A stretch of DNA of 64,000 bases from Candidatus Tayloriibacteriota bacterium. Its GTDB lineage: Bacteria > Patescibacteria > Paceibacteria > UBA9973 > UBA6065. Shown in pieces: positions 52,778-61,065 of this stretch; position 1 is the first letter of the stretch; each line of letters opens with the position of its first letter. The position numbers and the translations under genes were made by a program. The notes beneath the pieces were generated by a model. The model was not told the origin of the DNA, did not search any database, and saw nothing but the letters and a program-made list of their open reading frames with translations. The stretch is taken from NCBI GenBank assembly GCA_016215405.1, contig JACRJQ010000002.1:122144-186143 (forward strand), given 5' to 3'.

Positions 52778-53452
52778 TTATTTCTTGGCTTCTTTCGCTG
52801 GAGCCTCTCCTTCTGCGCCCGCTTCGCCCTCCTTCGCTTCCTTACCCTTCTTCTCGACTTCGATAGCCGAGAGGTCGATAGGAGCTGTCGGCTCTTCCTC
52901 TTCCGCCTTTGGCTCTGCGACCGACGCGACGATATCGTCGCCCTTCGTCGCGAGCTCTACTCCGTGAGGGAGCTTGATCTCGGACGCTTTGATCGAAGAC
53001 TTGAAATCGACGAGAGTTGAGATGTCGACTTCGATCTTGTGAGGAAGGTCCTTAGGAAGCGCTTCGACCTCGATCTCGTGAAGCACCTTGATGAGGGTTC
53101 CTCCGAGCTCTTTGATCGCTGGCGCCACGCCTGCGAATTCGAGAGGGACGTCGACTTTGATCTTCTTGCCCTTCTCGAAGACGTAGAAATCGGCGTGAAG
53201 GGGCTTGCCGGTGACCGGGTGAAGCACCATCTCATGGATGAGCGACTCGACATCGACTCCTTCGCCCTGGAGGATGACCACGGTAGATTCGCCGGCGGAC
53301 TTGTACGCCTTCACGAAGTCGTTATAGACGACAGAGATAGGGGTCGAAGCCTCCTTCTTGCCGTAATAGACCGCAGGGATCTTTCCCGCCTTGCGGATCG
53401 CGTCGACGTCGGCGTTGACGTCTCTTTTCTCTACTTTGAGGGTGATTGCCAT
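52778..53452 (-). CDS. rplY: 50S ribosomal protein L25 (general stress protein Ctc form)
   Basis: 224 residues. The N-terminal L25 domain (about 5-92) binds 5S rRNA (IRKAGKIPAVYYGKK; SLIHEMVLHPVTGKPLHADF). The C-terminal beta domain (about 95-185, VDVPLEFAGVAPAIKE; GGTLIKVLHEIEVEALP) is the TL5/CTC extension. A low-complexity Glu/Ala/Lys tail (185-224) follows. Monocistronic, with a terminator that merges with the next promoter. Confidence 0.95.
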   Translation of the reverse strand: MAITLKVEKRDVNADVDAIRKAGKIPAVYYGKKEASTPISVVYNDFVKAYKSAGESTVVILQGEGVDVESLIHEMVLHPVTGKPLHADFYVFEKGKKIKVDVPLEFAGVAPAIKELGGTLIKVLHEIEVEALPKDLPHKIEVDISTLVDFKSSIKASEIKLPHGVELATKGDDIVASVAEPKAEEEEPTAPIDLSAIEVEKKGKEAKEGEAGAEGEAPAKEAKK

Positions 53453-53554
53453 CCCGGTTAAGGTTAATTTTTAGCTAGGTAATCCCGCGTTCTTTCGCAG
53501 GACACATAGGTTTCCAAGTATATACAAAAGGCGGTAAAAGTCAAAACGATTAGG

Positions 53555-53579
53555 AAAAAGCGCCCTTTCGGGCGTTTTT
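53555..53579 (-). terminator. terminator of the 60-aa protein gene
   Basis: AAACGCCC-GAAA-GGGCGCTTTTT on the minus strand, immediately past the stop codon. Confidence 0.75.
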
Positions 53580-53580
53580 C

Positions 53581-53763
53581 CTAGCTGAGAAAGAAGAAAA
53601 GGGAGAGGGCGAAGAAGACGACCGCGGCTATTATCTGGAGCTTGTTGGCGCCTTCTTCGTTCTTCGCGAGGCCCTTTTTCATGAGCCATGCGGCGAGCTT
53701 CGGCGTCGCCGATCCGCCGAAATTCCTCGGGGCGAATTTATTCTCTTCGAATTCTACTGGCAT
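53581..53763 (-). CDS. 60-residue tail-anchored protein
   Basis: Starts MPVEFEENKFAPRNFGG and ends in a single hydrophobic helix (IIAAVVFFALSLFFFLS, about 44-60), so a C-terminal membrane anchor with the N-terminus in the cytoplasm is likely. The middle (AAWLMKKGLAKNEEGANKLQ) is helical and basic. No family named. It has its own terminator and a TATAAT/TTTAAT region upstream. Confidence 0.75.
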   Translation of the reverse strand: MPVEFEENKFAPRNFGGSATPKLAAWLMKKGLAKNEEGANKLQIIAAVVFFALSLFFFLS

Positions 53764-53818
53764 GGTTTTATGGCTAGATTAAAAGACAGGACCGACATAA
53801 CCTGCTTTCGCGATTATA

Positions 53819-55456
53819 TCATGACCTCACGAGCCGCGACATCATATATTCCTTGGTGCCCCCCACCTTCTTTCCCGGATTGAAGATATTGGCGGGGTCG
53901 AATATATCCTTAGTCCTCCTAAAAAGCTCCACGATCTCCGGACCGTACATCTTTTCGAGATACGGGGTCCTCACGATGCCGTCATTGTGCTCTGCGGTTA
54001 TCGATCCTTTATACGACACGACGAGGTCGTATATCTTGTCCGATACCTCGGCGATGGCCCTGGCGTTCGAAGGGTCCGTCATATCCATAAGGGGGATGAT
54101 ATGGAAGTTCCCGTTTCCGGCATGGCCCGCGATGGTGTACCAGAGCTTGTAGTCGTCGAGTATCTTTCGCATCTTCGGCAGGAATTCCGGCATCGATTCG
54201 GGCCGCACGACTACGTCATCTACGAATGGCGCTGTACGCCTTCCGGTCACGTGCTTTCGAAGGAGGTTGAAGCTCTCGCGGCGGATGATCCAGTACTTCT
54301 CCGAGTCGGCCTCGCTCTTGGCGCGGCGCATCTTGAACCCGTATGGCCGGATCTTCTCTTCGAGCTTCCCTATCGTCGAATCTATCTCCGCCTCGTCGTC
54401 GCCGGAGAACTCGACGAGAAGGACGAGCTTCGGCATCCCGCCGGTAAGAGCCATCCATGCCTCGGGCAAGAATCTCGCGGCGAGGCGCATGAAGTTCCAC
54501 GGCTTCATGTTCTTCATCATGTCCGGCATGAACTTCACCGCGAGGTCCATGGTCGAGTCGTCGTAGGATTCGAGGCTCTCGGGACCGAACGGCAAGATAT
54601 CGTTCACGATGTCGCCGAGCCTGTCGAGGGTAGGCATAAAGACGACGAAGAGCTTGGAGAGCTTCTTTACCGGGACAAGGCGCACCGTTATCTCGGTCAC
54701 GATGCCGAACGTGCCCTGCGAGCCGACGATGAGCTTGCAGAGATCGAAGGTCTTGCCGTCCCAGACGTTCCAGAGATAGTAGCCGGCGGAATTCTTCGAG
54801 ACCCTCGGCTTAGCCGCCTGTATCTTATCCTCGTTCTTTATGATGAGGTCGTAGAGCGAGCGATACATCTCCCCCTCGACGTTCCTTTGCGCCATCTTTC
54901 CCTCGAGCTCCGGCTTCGAGAGAGGCCTCACCGCGTACTCGTTGCCGTCGCGGAGCACGATCTTCAAGGAGCGCACGTAATTCTCCATCTTTCCGTATTT
55001 GAGCGTCTTTTCGCCTGCGCAGTTGTTCCCCACCATGCCGCCGAGCGCGTTAAGGTTCTTAGAAGCGGTATAGCACGGGAGTATAGCGCCCTTCTTGAGG
55101 GTCTCGACCTCGAAGTCGCGATAGAACGTCCCCGGCAAGACCGTCGCTTCGGTTTCGGAAAGAGAGAGTACGCCGTGCATATACCTCGTCGTGTCGAGGA
55201 TTATGGACTCGCCTACGGCGGCTCCCGACATGTCCGTCCCTGCCGCCCGCGCGGTTATAGAGAGAGACGGATCGTTCTTCTTGTTCTCAGAGACCCATTT
55301 GACCACCGCCTTTATGTCCTGGGCGTCCTTCGGGAAGACCACGATCTTAGGCATGACCTCGAAGAGGCTCGCGTCGCGGCTGAATTTCTTGAGGACTTCA
55401 GGGGAATCGTCCGTATCTCCGCCGATGAGCGCCTTTATCTCTTGTGCTAGGTTCAT
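53819..55456 (-). CDS. FAD-linked oxidase, GlcD/D-lactate dehydrogenase type
   Basis: 545 residues. The PCMH-type FAD-binding domain has VVFPKDAQDIKAVVKWV, ITARAAGTDMSG and the FAD loop ASKNLNALGGMVGNNCAGE. The C-terminal cap has VDDVVVRPESMPEF, AGHAGNGNFHI (metal-binding His) and AEHNDGIVRTPYL, ending in FDPANIFNPGKK. Members oxidise 2-hydroxy acids such as D-lactate or glycolate. No Fe-S partner (GlcF/LutA) is adjacent. TATAAT stands seven bases before the ATG. Confidence 0.93.
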   Translation of the reverse strand: MNLAQEIKALIGGDTDDSPEVLKKFSRDASLFEVMPKIVVFPKDAQDIKAVVKWVSENKKNDPSLSITARAAGTDMSGAAVGESIILDTTRYMHGVLSLSETEATVLPGTFYRDFEVETLKKGAILPCYTASKNLNALGGMVGNNCAGEKTLKYGKMENYVRSLKIVLRDGNEYAVRPLSKPELEGKMAQRNVEGEMYRSLYDLIIKNEDKIQAAKPRVSKNSAGYYLWNVWDGKTFDLCKLIVGSQGTFGIVTEITVRLVPVKKLSKLFVVFMPTLDRLGDIVNDILPFGPESLESYDDSTMDLAVKFMPDMMKNMKPWNFMRLAARFLPEAWMALTGGMPKLVLLVEFSGDDEAEIDSTIGKLEEKIRPYGFKMRRAKSEADSEKYWIIRRESFNLLRKHVTGRRTAPFVDDVVVRPESMPEFLPKMRKILDDYKLWYTIAGHAGNGNFHIIPLMDMTDPSNARAIAEVSDKIYDLVVSYKGSITAEHNDGIVRTPYLEKMYGPEIVELFRRTKDIFDPANIFNPGKKVGGTKEYMMSRLVRS

Positions 55457-55629
55457 GCCCGCAATTATATCAGAGAGACATACGTAAACTATTCGACCCC
55501 GCTATTCGTAAGGAACAATAAGGGCGAGCTCCTGCGAGGGCGGCCCCGGCCTCTTCCGGGCATCTCGGCACGAACAGAGGATCCAAGGTACCGGCCGAGG
55601 CGAGCGTTACGACGATCATTACAACATTG

Positions 55630-56499
55630 ATGAACACCACTATGAGAAAACGAAAATTATGGAAGGCGGCGGCCGGAATTTTGGGGATGGCGTTCGCCTT
55701 CGCTCTCGGATCGGGATCCGCAGAGGCTCAGACCGACAGCCAGTATGGGAGCAGCAGGATGAACCTAGGCTCCGGCGGCGCGGCTGACGCATCTACATCA
55801 GACGGGTCGACGTCCGCCGGCACGGCCTCGGGAGAGACCCAAGGAGCGGCTAGCGCGGCGGCAGACGTTACAGGGACGGCTTCTCCTAGAAGCGGCGGGC
55901 CGGCATTCGCTCCGGGCGCAGCCGATATCATGCTCCTCTCCTCTGCCGACCTTGCTGTCGGAATGACGGGAGGCGAAGTAGCGACCCTTCAAGGGTTCTT
56001 AGCCGAGCTCGGATTCCTGGACCTCACCGGCATAGGCGGGCCGACCGGCTATTATGGGCCGATGACCCGTGACGCGGTGGCCCGCTACCAGTCCGCCATC
56101 GGCGTGCCGGCGACCGGATACTTCGGTCCGATGACGAGAAGCGCCATGGCCATGCATTTCGTCAGGAATGATTGGATGGGCGACGTTTCCGGCGGCGCAG
56201 AAGGGTCAGGCATAGGCGGAGGCGAGAGCTCCGACCTCGTCGCCGGAAGCGCGGATGCCGGCACCGGCGGACCGGACATGGAGATGACCGGAGTATTCTC
56301 CGCGACGAATCCAGGCGCCTGGTTTAACGGCGTCTGGTATCCGAACGCGGTCGATATGAGCGTGAGAGCGCCAGCGAGCGCGGCGAGCGCCTCTGGCCCA
56401 TCGGGTACGACGACCAATGCCGGCGCTTCGGCTACGGACGATGACGGAACAGACGATGCGACAGGAACCACCAGCGCGGACGACAGGATGGGACCATAA
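55630..56499 (+). CDS. secreted protein with a peptidoglycan-binding domain
   Basis: About 289 residues. A signal peptide (RKRKLWKAAAGILGMAFAFALGSGSAEA) is followed by a low-complexity Ser/Ala/Gly/Thr stretch, a single PG_binding_1 type domain (about 108-170: GGEVATLQGFLAELGFL, YYGPMTRDAVARYQ, GYFGPMTRSAM) and a long acidic Gly/Ala/Thr/Asp tail. It probably sits in the wall. The ATG at 55642 is an alternative start. A GC-rich terminator follows. Confidence 0.88.
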   Translation: MNTTMRKRKLWKAAAGILGMAFAFALGSGSAEAQTDSQYGSSRMNLGSGGAADASTSDGSTSAGTASGETQGAASAAADVTGTASPRSGGPAFAPGAADIMLLSSADLAVGMTGGEVATLQGFLAELGFLDLTGIGGPTGYYGPMTRDAVARYQSAIGVPATGYFGPMTRSAMAMHFVRNDWMGDVSGGAEGSGIGGGESSDLVAGSADAGTGGPDMEMTGVFSATNPGAWFNGVWYPNAVDMSVRAPASAASASGPSGTTTNAGASATDDDGTDDATGTTSADDRMGP

Positions 56500-56509
56500 C
56501 GACGGATAG

Positions 56510-56537
56510 AAAAGGCCGCGCTTCGCGCGGCCTTTTC
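56510..56537 (+). terminator. Rho-independent terminator
   Basis: GAAAAGGCCGCGC-TTC-GCGCGGCCTTTTC, nearly symmetrical, after the stop codon at 56499. Confidence 0.8.
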
Positions 56538-56581
56538 TTGCCCCCTTTACCGAGGTTTCGCCTCGTTACGGCGGGAGAGGA

Positions 56582-57472
56582 TTAGAGCTTATTGAAAATC
56601 ATAAGCTTCTCCTCCACGACCTTCTGTATCGCCTCCACCACAGGCTTCTCGAGCTTATACGGAGCGACCTCTCCCGGGCTGTTCCTTAGGGTCGCTTCGA
56701 GCGCGTTCTTGTATGCGACACGGAGCTCCGTATTCACATGGATGATAGCGACGCCGGCGTCTATGGCAGCCTTGAAGTCCTCTGCGGAATTCCCCGATCC
56801 CCCATGGAGGACAAGGGGTATCTTCACCGCATCCGAGATGTCTTTTATGCGCTTTATATTAAGCGCAGGATCCACGCCTCCTTTGAGCATGCCGTGGATA
56901 TTGCCTACCGCTGGCGCGAGCATGTCGACGCCGGTCTCTTTCACGAACCGGAGCGCCTCTTCGGGCTTCGTGAGGAACTCTTCCCCTATCCTTACGCCCT
57001 CCGGTATGCCCTCGAGCACCTTCGAAGATTTTCCGATGAAGCCTATCTCGGCCTCGACGAGGATGTTCTTGTCTTTCGCCTTGGCGTATCGCACGCATTT
57101 TTTGGTGAGGGCGACGTTATCCTCGAACGAGCGCTCGGTCCCGTCGAAGATGACCGAGTCGTAGCCCGCGTCCACGACTTCCTTTACCCTCTCGAAGGAA
57201 TAGGTATGGTCCGCGTTAAGGAACACAGGGGCGCCTTCCGCCTTCACGGAATCGACGAGCGACCTGACCTGCGCCACTCCTACGAAATCCCTCTCCCCTT
57301 CAGAGACCCCGATGATGACCGGCACGCCGATCTTTTTCGACGCGTTGACGACTGCCCAGAATCCGTCGATGTTGGAGATATTGAAATGCCCGATCGCCAC
57401 CTTTCTCTTGAGAGCGTCGGATACATGCCATTTGAGGCTCTTCGGGCCCGACTTTCTGAAAAAATTGAACAT
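56582..57472 (-). CDS. fba: class II fructose-bisphosphate aldolase family enzyme
   Basis: 296 residues. Zinc/substrate motifs: LNADHTYSFE (about 84-93, His ligand), VEAEIGFIG, GNIHGML, PLVLHGGSGN and HVNTELRVAYKNAL. It cleaves fructose-1,6-bisphosphate (or a related ketose bisphosphate) to DHAP and an aldehyde. The N-terminal 15 residues are an extension. TAACAT lies six bases before the ATG. It is transcribed divergently from the PfkB-type kinase gene, a sensible metabolic pair. Confidence 0.92.
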   Translation of the reverse strand: MFNFFRKSGPKSLKWHVSDALKRKVAIGHFNISNIDGFWAVVNASKKIGVPVIIGVSEGERDFVGVAQVRSLVDSVKAEGAPVFLNADHTYSFERVKEVVDAGYDSVIFDGTERSFEDNVALTKKCVRYAKAKDKNILVEAEIGFIGKSSKVLEGIPEGVRIGEEFLTKPEEALRFVKETGVDMLAPAVGNIHGMLKGGVDPALNIKRIKDISDAVKIPLVLHGGSGNSAEDFKAAIDAGVAIIHVNTELRVAYKNALEATLRNSPGEVAPYKLEKPVVEAIQKVVEEKLMIFNKL

Positions 57473-57498
57473 GAGGATATGTTACCATTGTTTTTTGC

Positions 57499-57504
57499 TA
57501 AAAT
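57499..57504 (+). promoter_or_regulatory. extended -10 box of the PfkB-type gene
   Basis: TTTTTTGCTAAAAT on the plus strand, six bases before the ATG at 57511. Confidence 0.65.
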
Positions 57505-57510
57505 ATCCCT

Positions 57511-58506
57511 ATGTTCTCAAAACAAATAGACTTTCTCGCCATCGGGGATATCGTGACCGACGCGTTCATAAAATTAAAAGACGCCCACGTCACCGACTGC
57601 ATAGACCACCGCGCGCGAGAGCTCTGCGTGAAATTCGCCGACAAGATACCGTTCGAGTCGGTCGACGTCATCGCGGCCGTAGGCAATAGCGCGAACGCCG
57701 CCGTATCGGCTTCGAGGCTCGGGCTCTCTTCCGCCCTCGTTTCGGACCTGGGAAACGACATCTACGGAAAGGAATGCCTCGATTCGCTCAAGAGGGACAA
57801 GGTGGGGTCTAAATACGTCACGGCGCACAAAGGGATGCCGACGAACTATCATTACGTCCTCTGGTACGACTCGGAAAGGACGATACTCGTAAAGCATCAG
57901 GACTACCCTCGAAAGCTCCCTCGATTCCCTGAGCCCAAGTGGATATACCTCTCTTCCCTCGGCGGAAATTCGGAAGGCTACCACGCCGAGATAGCCGGAT
58001 ACCTCGAGAAGCACCCCGGCGTGAAGCTCGCCTTCCAGCCGGGTACGTTCCAGATGTCTCTCGGCGTCGAAAAGCTCAAAGCGATCTACGCGAGAGCGGA
58101 CGTCTTCTTCTGCAACAAGGAAGAGGCCCAGAGGATACTCAAGACCGAGGAATCGGATCCGAAGAGGCTCATGGAGATGGTCCGAGGCTTGGGACCGAAG
58201 ATCGTCGTCGTCACCGACGGCCCGAACGGCGCCTACGCCTACGACGGCGCGGATGCGTTCTTCATGCCCGTCTATCCCGACCCGAAGCCAGCCTACGAGA
58301 GGACGGGCGCTGGCGACGCGTTCGCCTCGACCTTCACGGTCGCTCTCGCGCTGGGAAAGAGCCTCGATGAGGCTCTCAGATGGGCGCCTATAAACTCGGC
58401 CTCCGTCGTTCAAGATGTGGGCGCGCAGCGAGGCCTCCTCTCGAAAGAGAAGCTCGCGGAGTGGCTCGCCAAGGCTCCCGCCGATTACAAGCCGAAGAAG
58501 ATCTAG
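57511..58506 (+). CDS. PfkB-family carbohydrate kinase
   Basis: 331 residues. Ribokinase-fold motifs: an N-terminal FLAIGDIVTDAFI strand, AVGNSANAAVSASRLG (PfkB signature 1 region), VVVTDGPNGAYAYDG and the catalytic ERTGAGDAFASTF with its Asp at about 270 (signature 2). It phosphorylates a sugar or nucleoside; the substrate cannot be told from sequence (fructose-6-phosphate, fructose, ribose or adenosine are possible). Its divergent partner is an aldolase, which makes a role in hexose phosphate metabolism attractive. A terminator follows. Confidence 0.92.
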   Translation: MFSKQIDFLAIGDIVTDAFIKLKDAHVTDCIDHRARELCVKFADKIPFESVDVIAAVGNSANAAVSASRLGLSSALVSDLGNDIYGKECLDSLKRDKVGSKYVTAHKGMPTNYHYVLWYDSERTILVKHQDYPRKLPRFPEPKWIYLSSLGGNSEGYHAEIAGYLEKHPGVKLAFQPGTFQMSLGVEKLKAIYARADVFFCNKEEAQRILKTEESDPKRLMEMVRGLGPKIVVVTDGPNGAYAYDGADAFFMPVYPDPKPAYERTGAGDAFASTFTVALALGKSLDEALRWAPINSASVVQDVGAQRGLLSKEKLAEWLAKAPADYKPKKI

Positions 58507-58526
58507 CCCGTAGTTAAGCCGCCCCT

Positions 58527-58550
58527 AACACCTCAACCGGTTGAGGTGTT
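58527..58550. repeat. 24-nt perfect palindrome
   Basis: AACACCTCAACC and its exact complement with no loop bases. It lies between the kinase stop codon and the terminator at 58564. It could be a dimeric-regulator site or part of a double terminator. Confidence 0.6.
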
Positions 58551-58563
58551 TAGAACGGCTCAA

Positions 58564-58598
58564 GAAAGCACCGATTCGCTTGGCGAATCGGTGCTTTC
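58564..58598 (+). terminator. 16-bp terminator between convergent genes
   Basis: GAAAGCACCGATTCGC and its complement around a 3-nt loop, T-rich on both outer sides. It probably serves both directions. Confidence 0.75.
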
Positions 58599-58679
58599 TC
58601 TCCCCTTAATGTCCGCGGACCAGCTCTCCTCTGAGCGAGGCCTGCCTCTCGGGTATCCCGAGAAAGCAGGAGAGCGAAA

Positions 58680-59345
58680 CTATTCTACCTGATCGCTTAT
58701 GAGAAACGCCTCTTTGAGCTCTCGAAGGGCCGAAGCAGGGCTTTCGCTTACGTCCTGCCCTTCCCGCCTGAGACCGGCGACCGCCTCCTTTTTCGATTCT
58801 CCGAACACGAACGCGTACGCCGCATCCATCTTTCGTATCGCTTTGAGGGTGAGGGTGATCCGCGTATACCGCGACGCCTCGTATGCTTCGACGAGCCTCT
58901 CGGAGCCTACGGCTACCGAGCCTGGCAATACTCCGGCGATATGGCTGTCGGCGCCTATGCCGAACTGGCCGATAACGATATCGGAATCTTTGCAGAGCCG
59001 CTTATATTCGCTCTCGTATCTCTCGACGGTCTCTTCGAGCGAGAGCCCGCAAAGGACAGGGGTTCCTCGGACGACCGAGAGATCGAATCCCGCCTCGGAG
59101 AGCTGTCTCCAGTTCGAATCTTCATGGCCCGGCTCGCCGTACCTCTCGTCGCCGAGGACGACCGAGAGGTTCGCGAGCTCTTTCGGAGTCTTCTCGCGCA
59201 GGATGGCGAAAGCCGCCGCGGCGAGCGCTATGTTAGAGCCTCCCGGAAGGGCCCAGAGGACCTTTTTCCCGTGGATGAGCTCGAAGACGAGCCTATCCGC
59301 CAGAGTACGGACGGCGAGCTCCCTATTGCCGCGTATGAATTCCAT
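58680..59345 (-). CDS. pgl: 6-phosphogluconolactonase-like protein
   Basis: 221 residues. NagB/Pgl fold: VLWALPGGSNIALAAAAF, the signature VVLGDERYGEPGHEDSNW, and FGIGADSHIAGVLPGS. DERYGEPGHEDSN is closer to lactonases than to glucosamine-6-phosphate deaminases, so hydrolysis of 6-phosphogluconolactone in the pentose phosphate route is likely. Last gene of a three-gene unit with PAP2 and PH-domain genes; 4 nt separate it from the PAP2 stop. No zwf or gnd is in the window. Confidence 0.85.
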   Translation of the reverse strand: MEFIRGNRELAVRTLADRLVFELIHGKKVLWALPGGSNIALAAAAFAILREKTPKELANLSVVLGDERYGEPGHEDSNWRQLSEAGFDLSVVRGTPVLCGLSLEETVERYESEYKRLCKDSDIVIGQFGIGADSHIAGVLPGSVAVGSERLVEAYEASRYTRITLTLKAIRKMDAAYAFVFGESKKEAVAGLRREGQDVSESPASALRELKEAFLISDQVE

Positions 59346-59349
59346 AGTT

Positions 59350-59919
59350 TTATCTGAGATTCTTCTGAAACGGCGACCAAAGGCGCCTGTCTATCACATA
59401 GAAGAGATAGAGTATGAGGATGCCGAAGACCCATCCCGCGAGGACTTGAGAAGGATAGTGGACCCCTAGATATATACGAGACAGCCCTACGAGAAGTATG
59501 AGAGCGATGCTTCCCCACATAAGGACGCGGCTCTTCGGATGCCTATGGGCCACCCAGCCGAGGACGACCATAGACATGAGCGCGTGACCCGAAGGAAGGG
59601 CGAACCCGTCGTCGTTGTCATAGGCGATGACTGCCGAATCGATCACGTACGGCCTCTCTATATGGAAATAATATTTTGCGGACAGAAGGATCGCGAAGGA
59701 GACGGCCGCGATGACTAGGATCTCGAGCGCGACGCGCCACTTGTCGATAAGGAGGAGGGCGACGAAGAATGCAGCCACCATGATCGGATAAGAGCCCACG
59801 CCGTGAGAGAGGAACTTGGCGACCGATAGCCAGGAAGGGCCTATCGATTGCACGAGGCTTAAAAGCTCGACGTCGAAGGCGTAAGAATATGAGAGGAATG
59901 CGTGGTAGACGGCTTGCAT
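59350..59919 (-). CDS. PAP2-superfamily membrane phosphatase
   Basis: 189 residues with about five or six membrane helices. The three phosphatase motifs are complete: KYYFHIERP (KX6RP), PSGH (about 109-112) and SRIYLGVHYPSQVLAG (SRX5HX3D-like, with Gln in place of the final Asp). Such enzymes dephosphorylate undecaprenyl diphosphate or phosphatidic acid at the membrane. The Asp-to-Gln change in motif 3 deserves notice, as does its overlap of one base with the upstream PH-domain gene. Confidence 0.88.
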   Translation of the reverse strand: MQAVYHAFLSYSYAFDVELLSLVQSIGPSWLSVAKFLSHGVGSYPIMVAAFFVALLLIDKWRVALEILVIAAVSFAILLSAKYYFHIERPYVIDSAVIAYDNDDGFALPSGHALMSMVVLGWVAHRHPKSRVLMWGSIALILLVGLSRIYLGVHYPSQVLAGWVFGILILYLFYVIDRRLWSPFQKNLR

Positions 59920-60479
59920 TAGATCGGTTTTATAAAAGTCTTTTGGATATCCGCCCGGCGCAAGAGCTCGGCTTGGAGATTCGAAGCGAGCCCTTTATCT
60001 ATCGCCTCTATGATGCATCCGGACTCGTTCCTCGATGTCGAAGGGTTGTCCGTCGCCGCAGTGGTCACGACGAGCTTCGAAACGCCGAGTATCCTCTGCT
60101 CGAGCGTCCTCTCTATGTCCACGTTGTGTATCTGCCGATACGGGATGGCGATCTCGACCGTCGTGAATACGCCGTGCCTCATCTTGAACGCGTCTTCCGC
60201 CAGGCAGAACGTCCTATTCTTGTGTATGAGCCGCGTCGATATTACGGCGAAAAGGCCTGTGAGGAAGAAAAGGGTCCAGCACCCGAGGCCGAAGAGGGCG
60301 ACGGTCTTCCTCATCTCGACGGGAACGACCGAGAGATTGCGGGCGAAAGACAAAAGAACGGCGAGGACGAGGAATCCCATAGCGATAGAGAGCCTCTCGT
60401 AGAGAAAGAGCCAGAACGCCCTCTTTCCCATATTGAGATATACGCCCTGGGGAAGGTTGTAATACGCTCCTTCTGACAT
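59919..60479 (-). CDS. bacterial PH-domain (YdbS/YdbT-like) membrane protein
   Basis: 186 residues from the ATG at 60479, which follows TATACT by seven bases. Two membrane helices (about 20-42 and 62-84) precede a bacterial PH domain 2 fold with HKNRTFCLAEDAFKMRHGVF and AIPYRQIHNVDIERTLEQRILGVS. Function of the family is not settled; members are often linked to membrane stress or transport. First gene of the PH-PAP2-pgl unit. Confidence 0.88.
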   Translation of the reverse strand: MSEGAYYNLPQGVYLNMGKRAFWLFLYERLSIAMGFLVLAVLLSFARNLSVVPVEMRKTVALFGLGCWTLFFLTGLFAVISTRLIHKNRTFCLAEDAFKMRHGVFTTVEIAIPYRQIHNVDIERTLEQRILGVSKLVVTTAATDNPSTSRNESGCIIEAIDKGLASNLQAELLRRADIQKTFIKPI

Positions 60480-60527
60480 AGGAGGAAGTATACCCTGCGC
60501 CAAAGGCTTTATCCAAGCCGCTCGAAG

Positions 60528-61010
60528 CTACGGCGCCCCGACTTCTTCTACGTCCTGCCGGAGGATGATATCGCCCTCGCCGAACTCGAATTCGGCTTTG
60601 CGGATGAGCTTTCCCGAGATCACCTTGGGGAGCCAATAGACGTCATCCGGCCACATCTCCTTATAGGGTATCTCTCCCGTCTTAAACCATCTGGGTGCCA
60701 TCTCCTCGCTCTCGACCGGCTCTCCCTCCCATGAAAAGCAGAGATACGCGTGGACGACCTGGTCCCATTCCGGCTTGTTCGCGAACGTGAAATGGAGCTC
60801 GGCGACCTTCGATATCGATTTAGGCCTCACCCCGATCTCCTCTTCGGTCTCGCGCAGGGCCGCCGCCTCTACCGTCTCGCCCTCGTTCGCTTTTCCTCCC
60901 GCCCCGTTCCATCTGCCCGCGCCGAATCCGCGCTTTTTCATAGCGAGGCATATCTCGCCGACCTTCCCATCCTCGCTCTTCACTAGAAACAAAAGAGTCG
61001 AATTCCTCAT
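60528..61010 (-). CDS. NUDIX hydrolase, MutT/MTH1-like
   Basis: 160 residues. The Nudix box is fully canonical: Gly-Gly-Lys...Glu and ALRETEEEIGV (about 38-61), preceded by GFGAGRWNGAGGK, which is typical of 8-oxo-dGTP diphosphatases of the MTH1 type. It probably removes oxidised or unusual nucleoside triphosphates. TTTTTGCTATAAT lies six bases before the ATG, directly after the META-gene terminator. Confidence 0.92.
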   Translation of the reverse strand: MRNSTLLFLVKSEDGKVGEICLAMKKRGFGAGRWNGAGGKANEGETVEAAALRETEEEIGVRPKSISKVAELHFTFANKPEWDQVVHAYLCFSWEGEPVESEEMAPRWFKTGEIPYKEMWPDDVYWLPKVISGKLIRKAEFEFGEGDIILRQDVEEVGAP

Positions 61011-61016
61011 AGAGAG

Positions 61017-61048
61017 ATTATAGCAAAAAGCCCAGGCGAGGCCCGGGC
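61017..61048 (-). promoter_or_regulatory. META-gene terminator fused to the NUDIX promoter
   Basis: GCCCGGGC-CTC-GCCTGGGC on the minus strand runs into TTTTTGCTATAAT; the TATAAT (61017-61022) is six bases from the next ATG. Confidence 0.75.
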
Positions 61049-61065
61049 CTTGGCGAAGGACTTCC

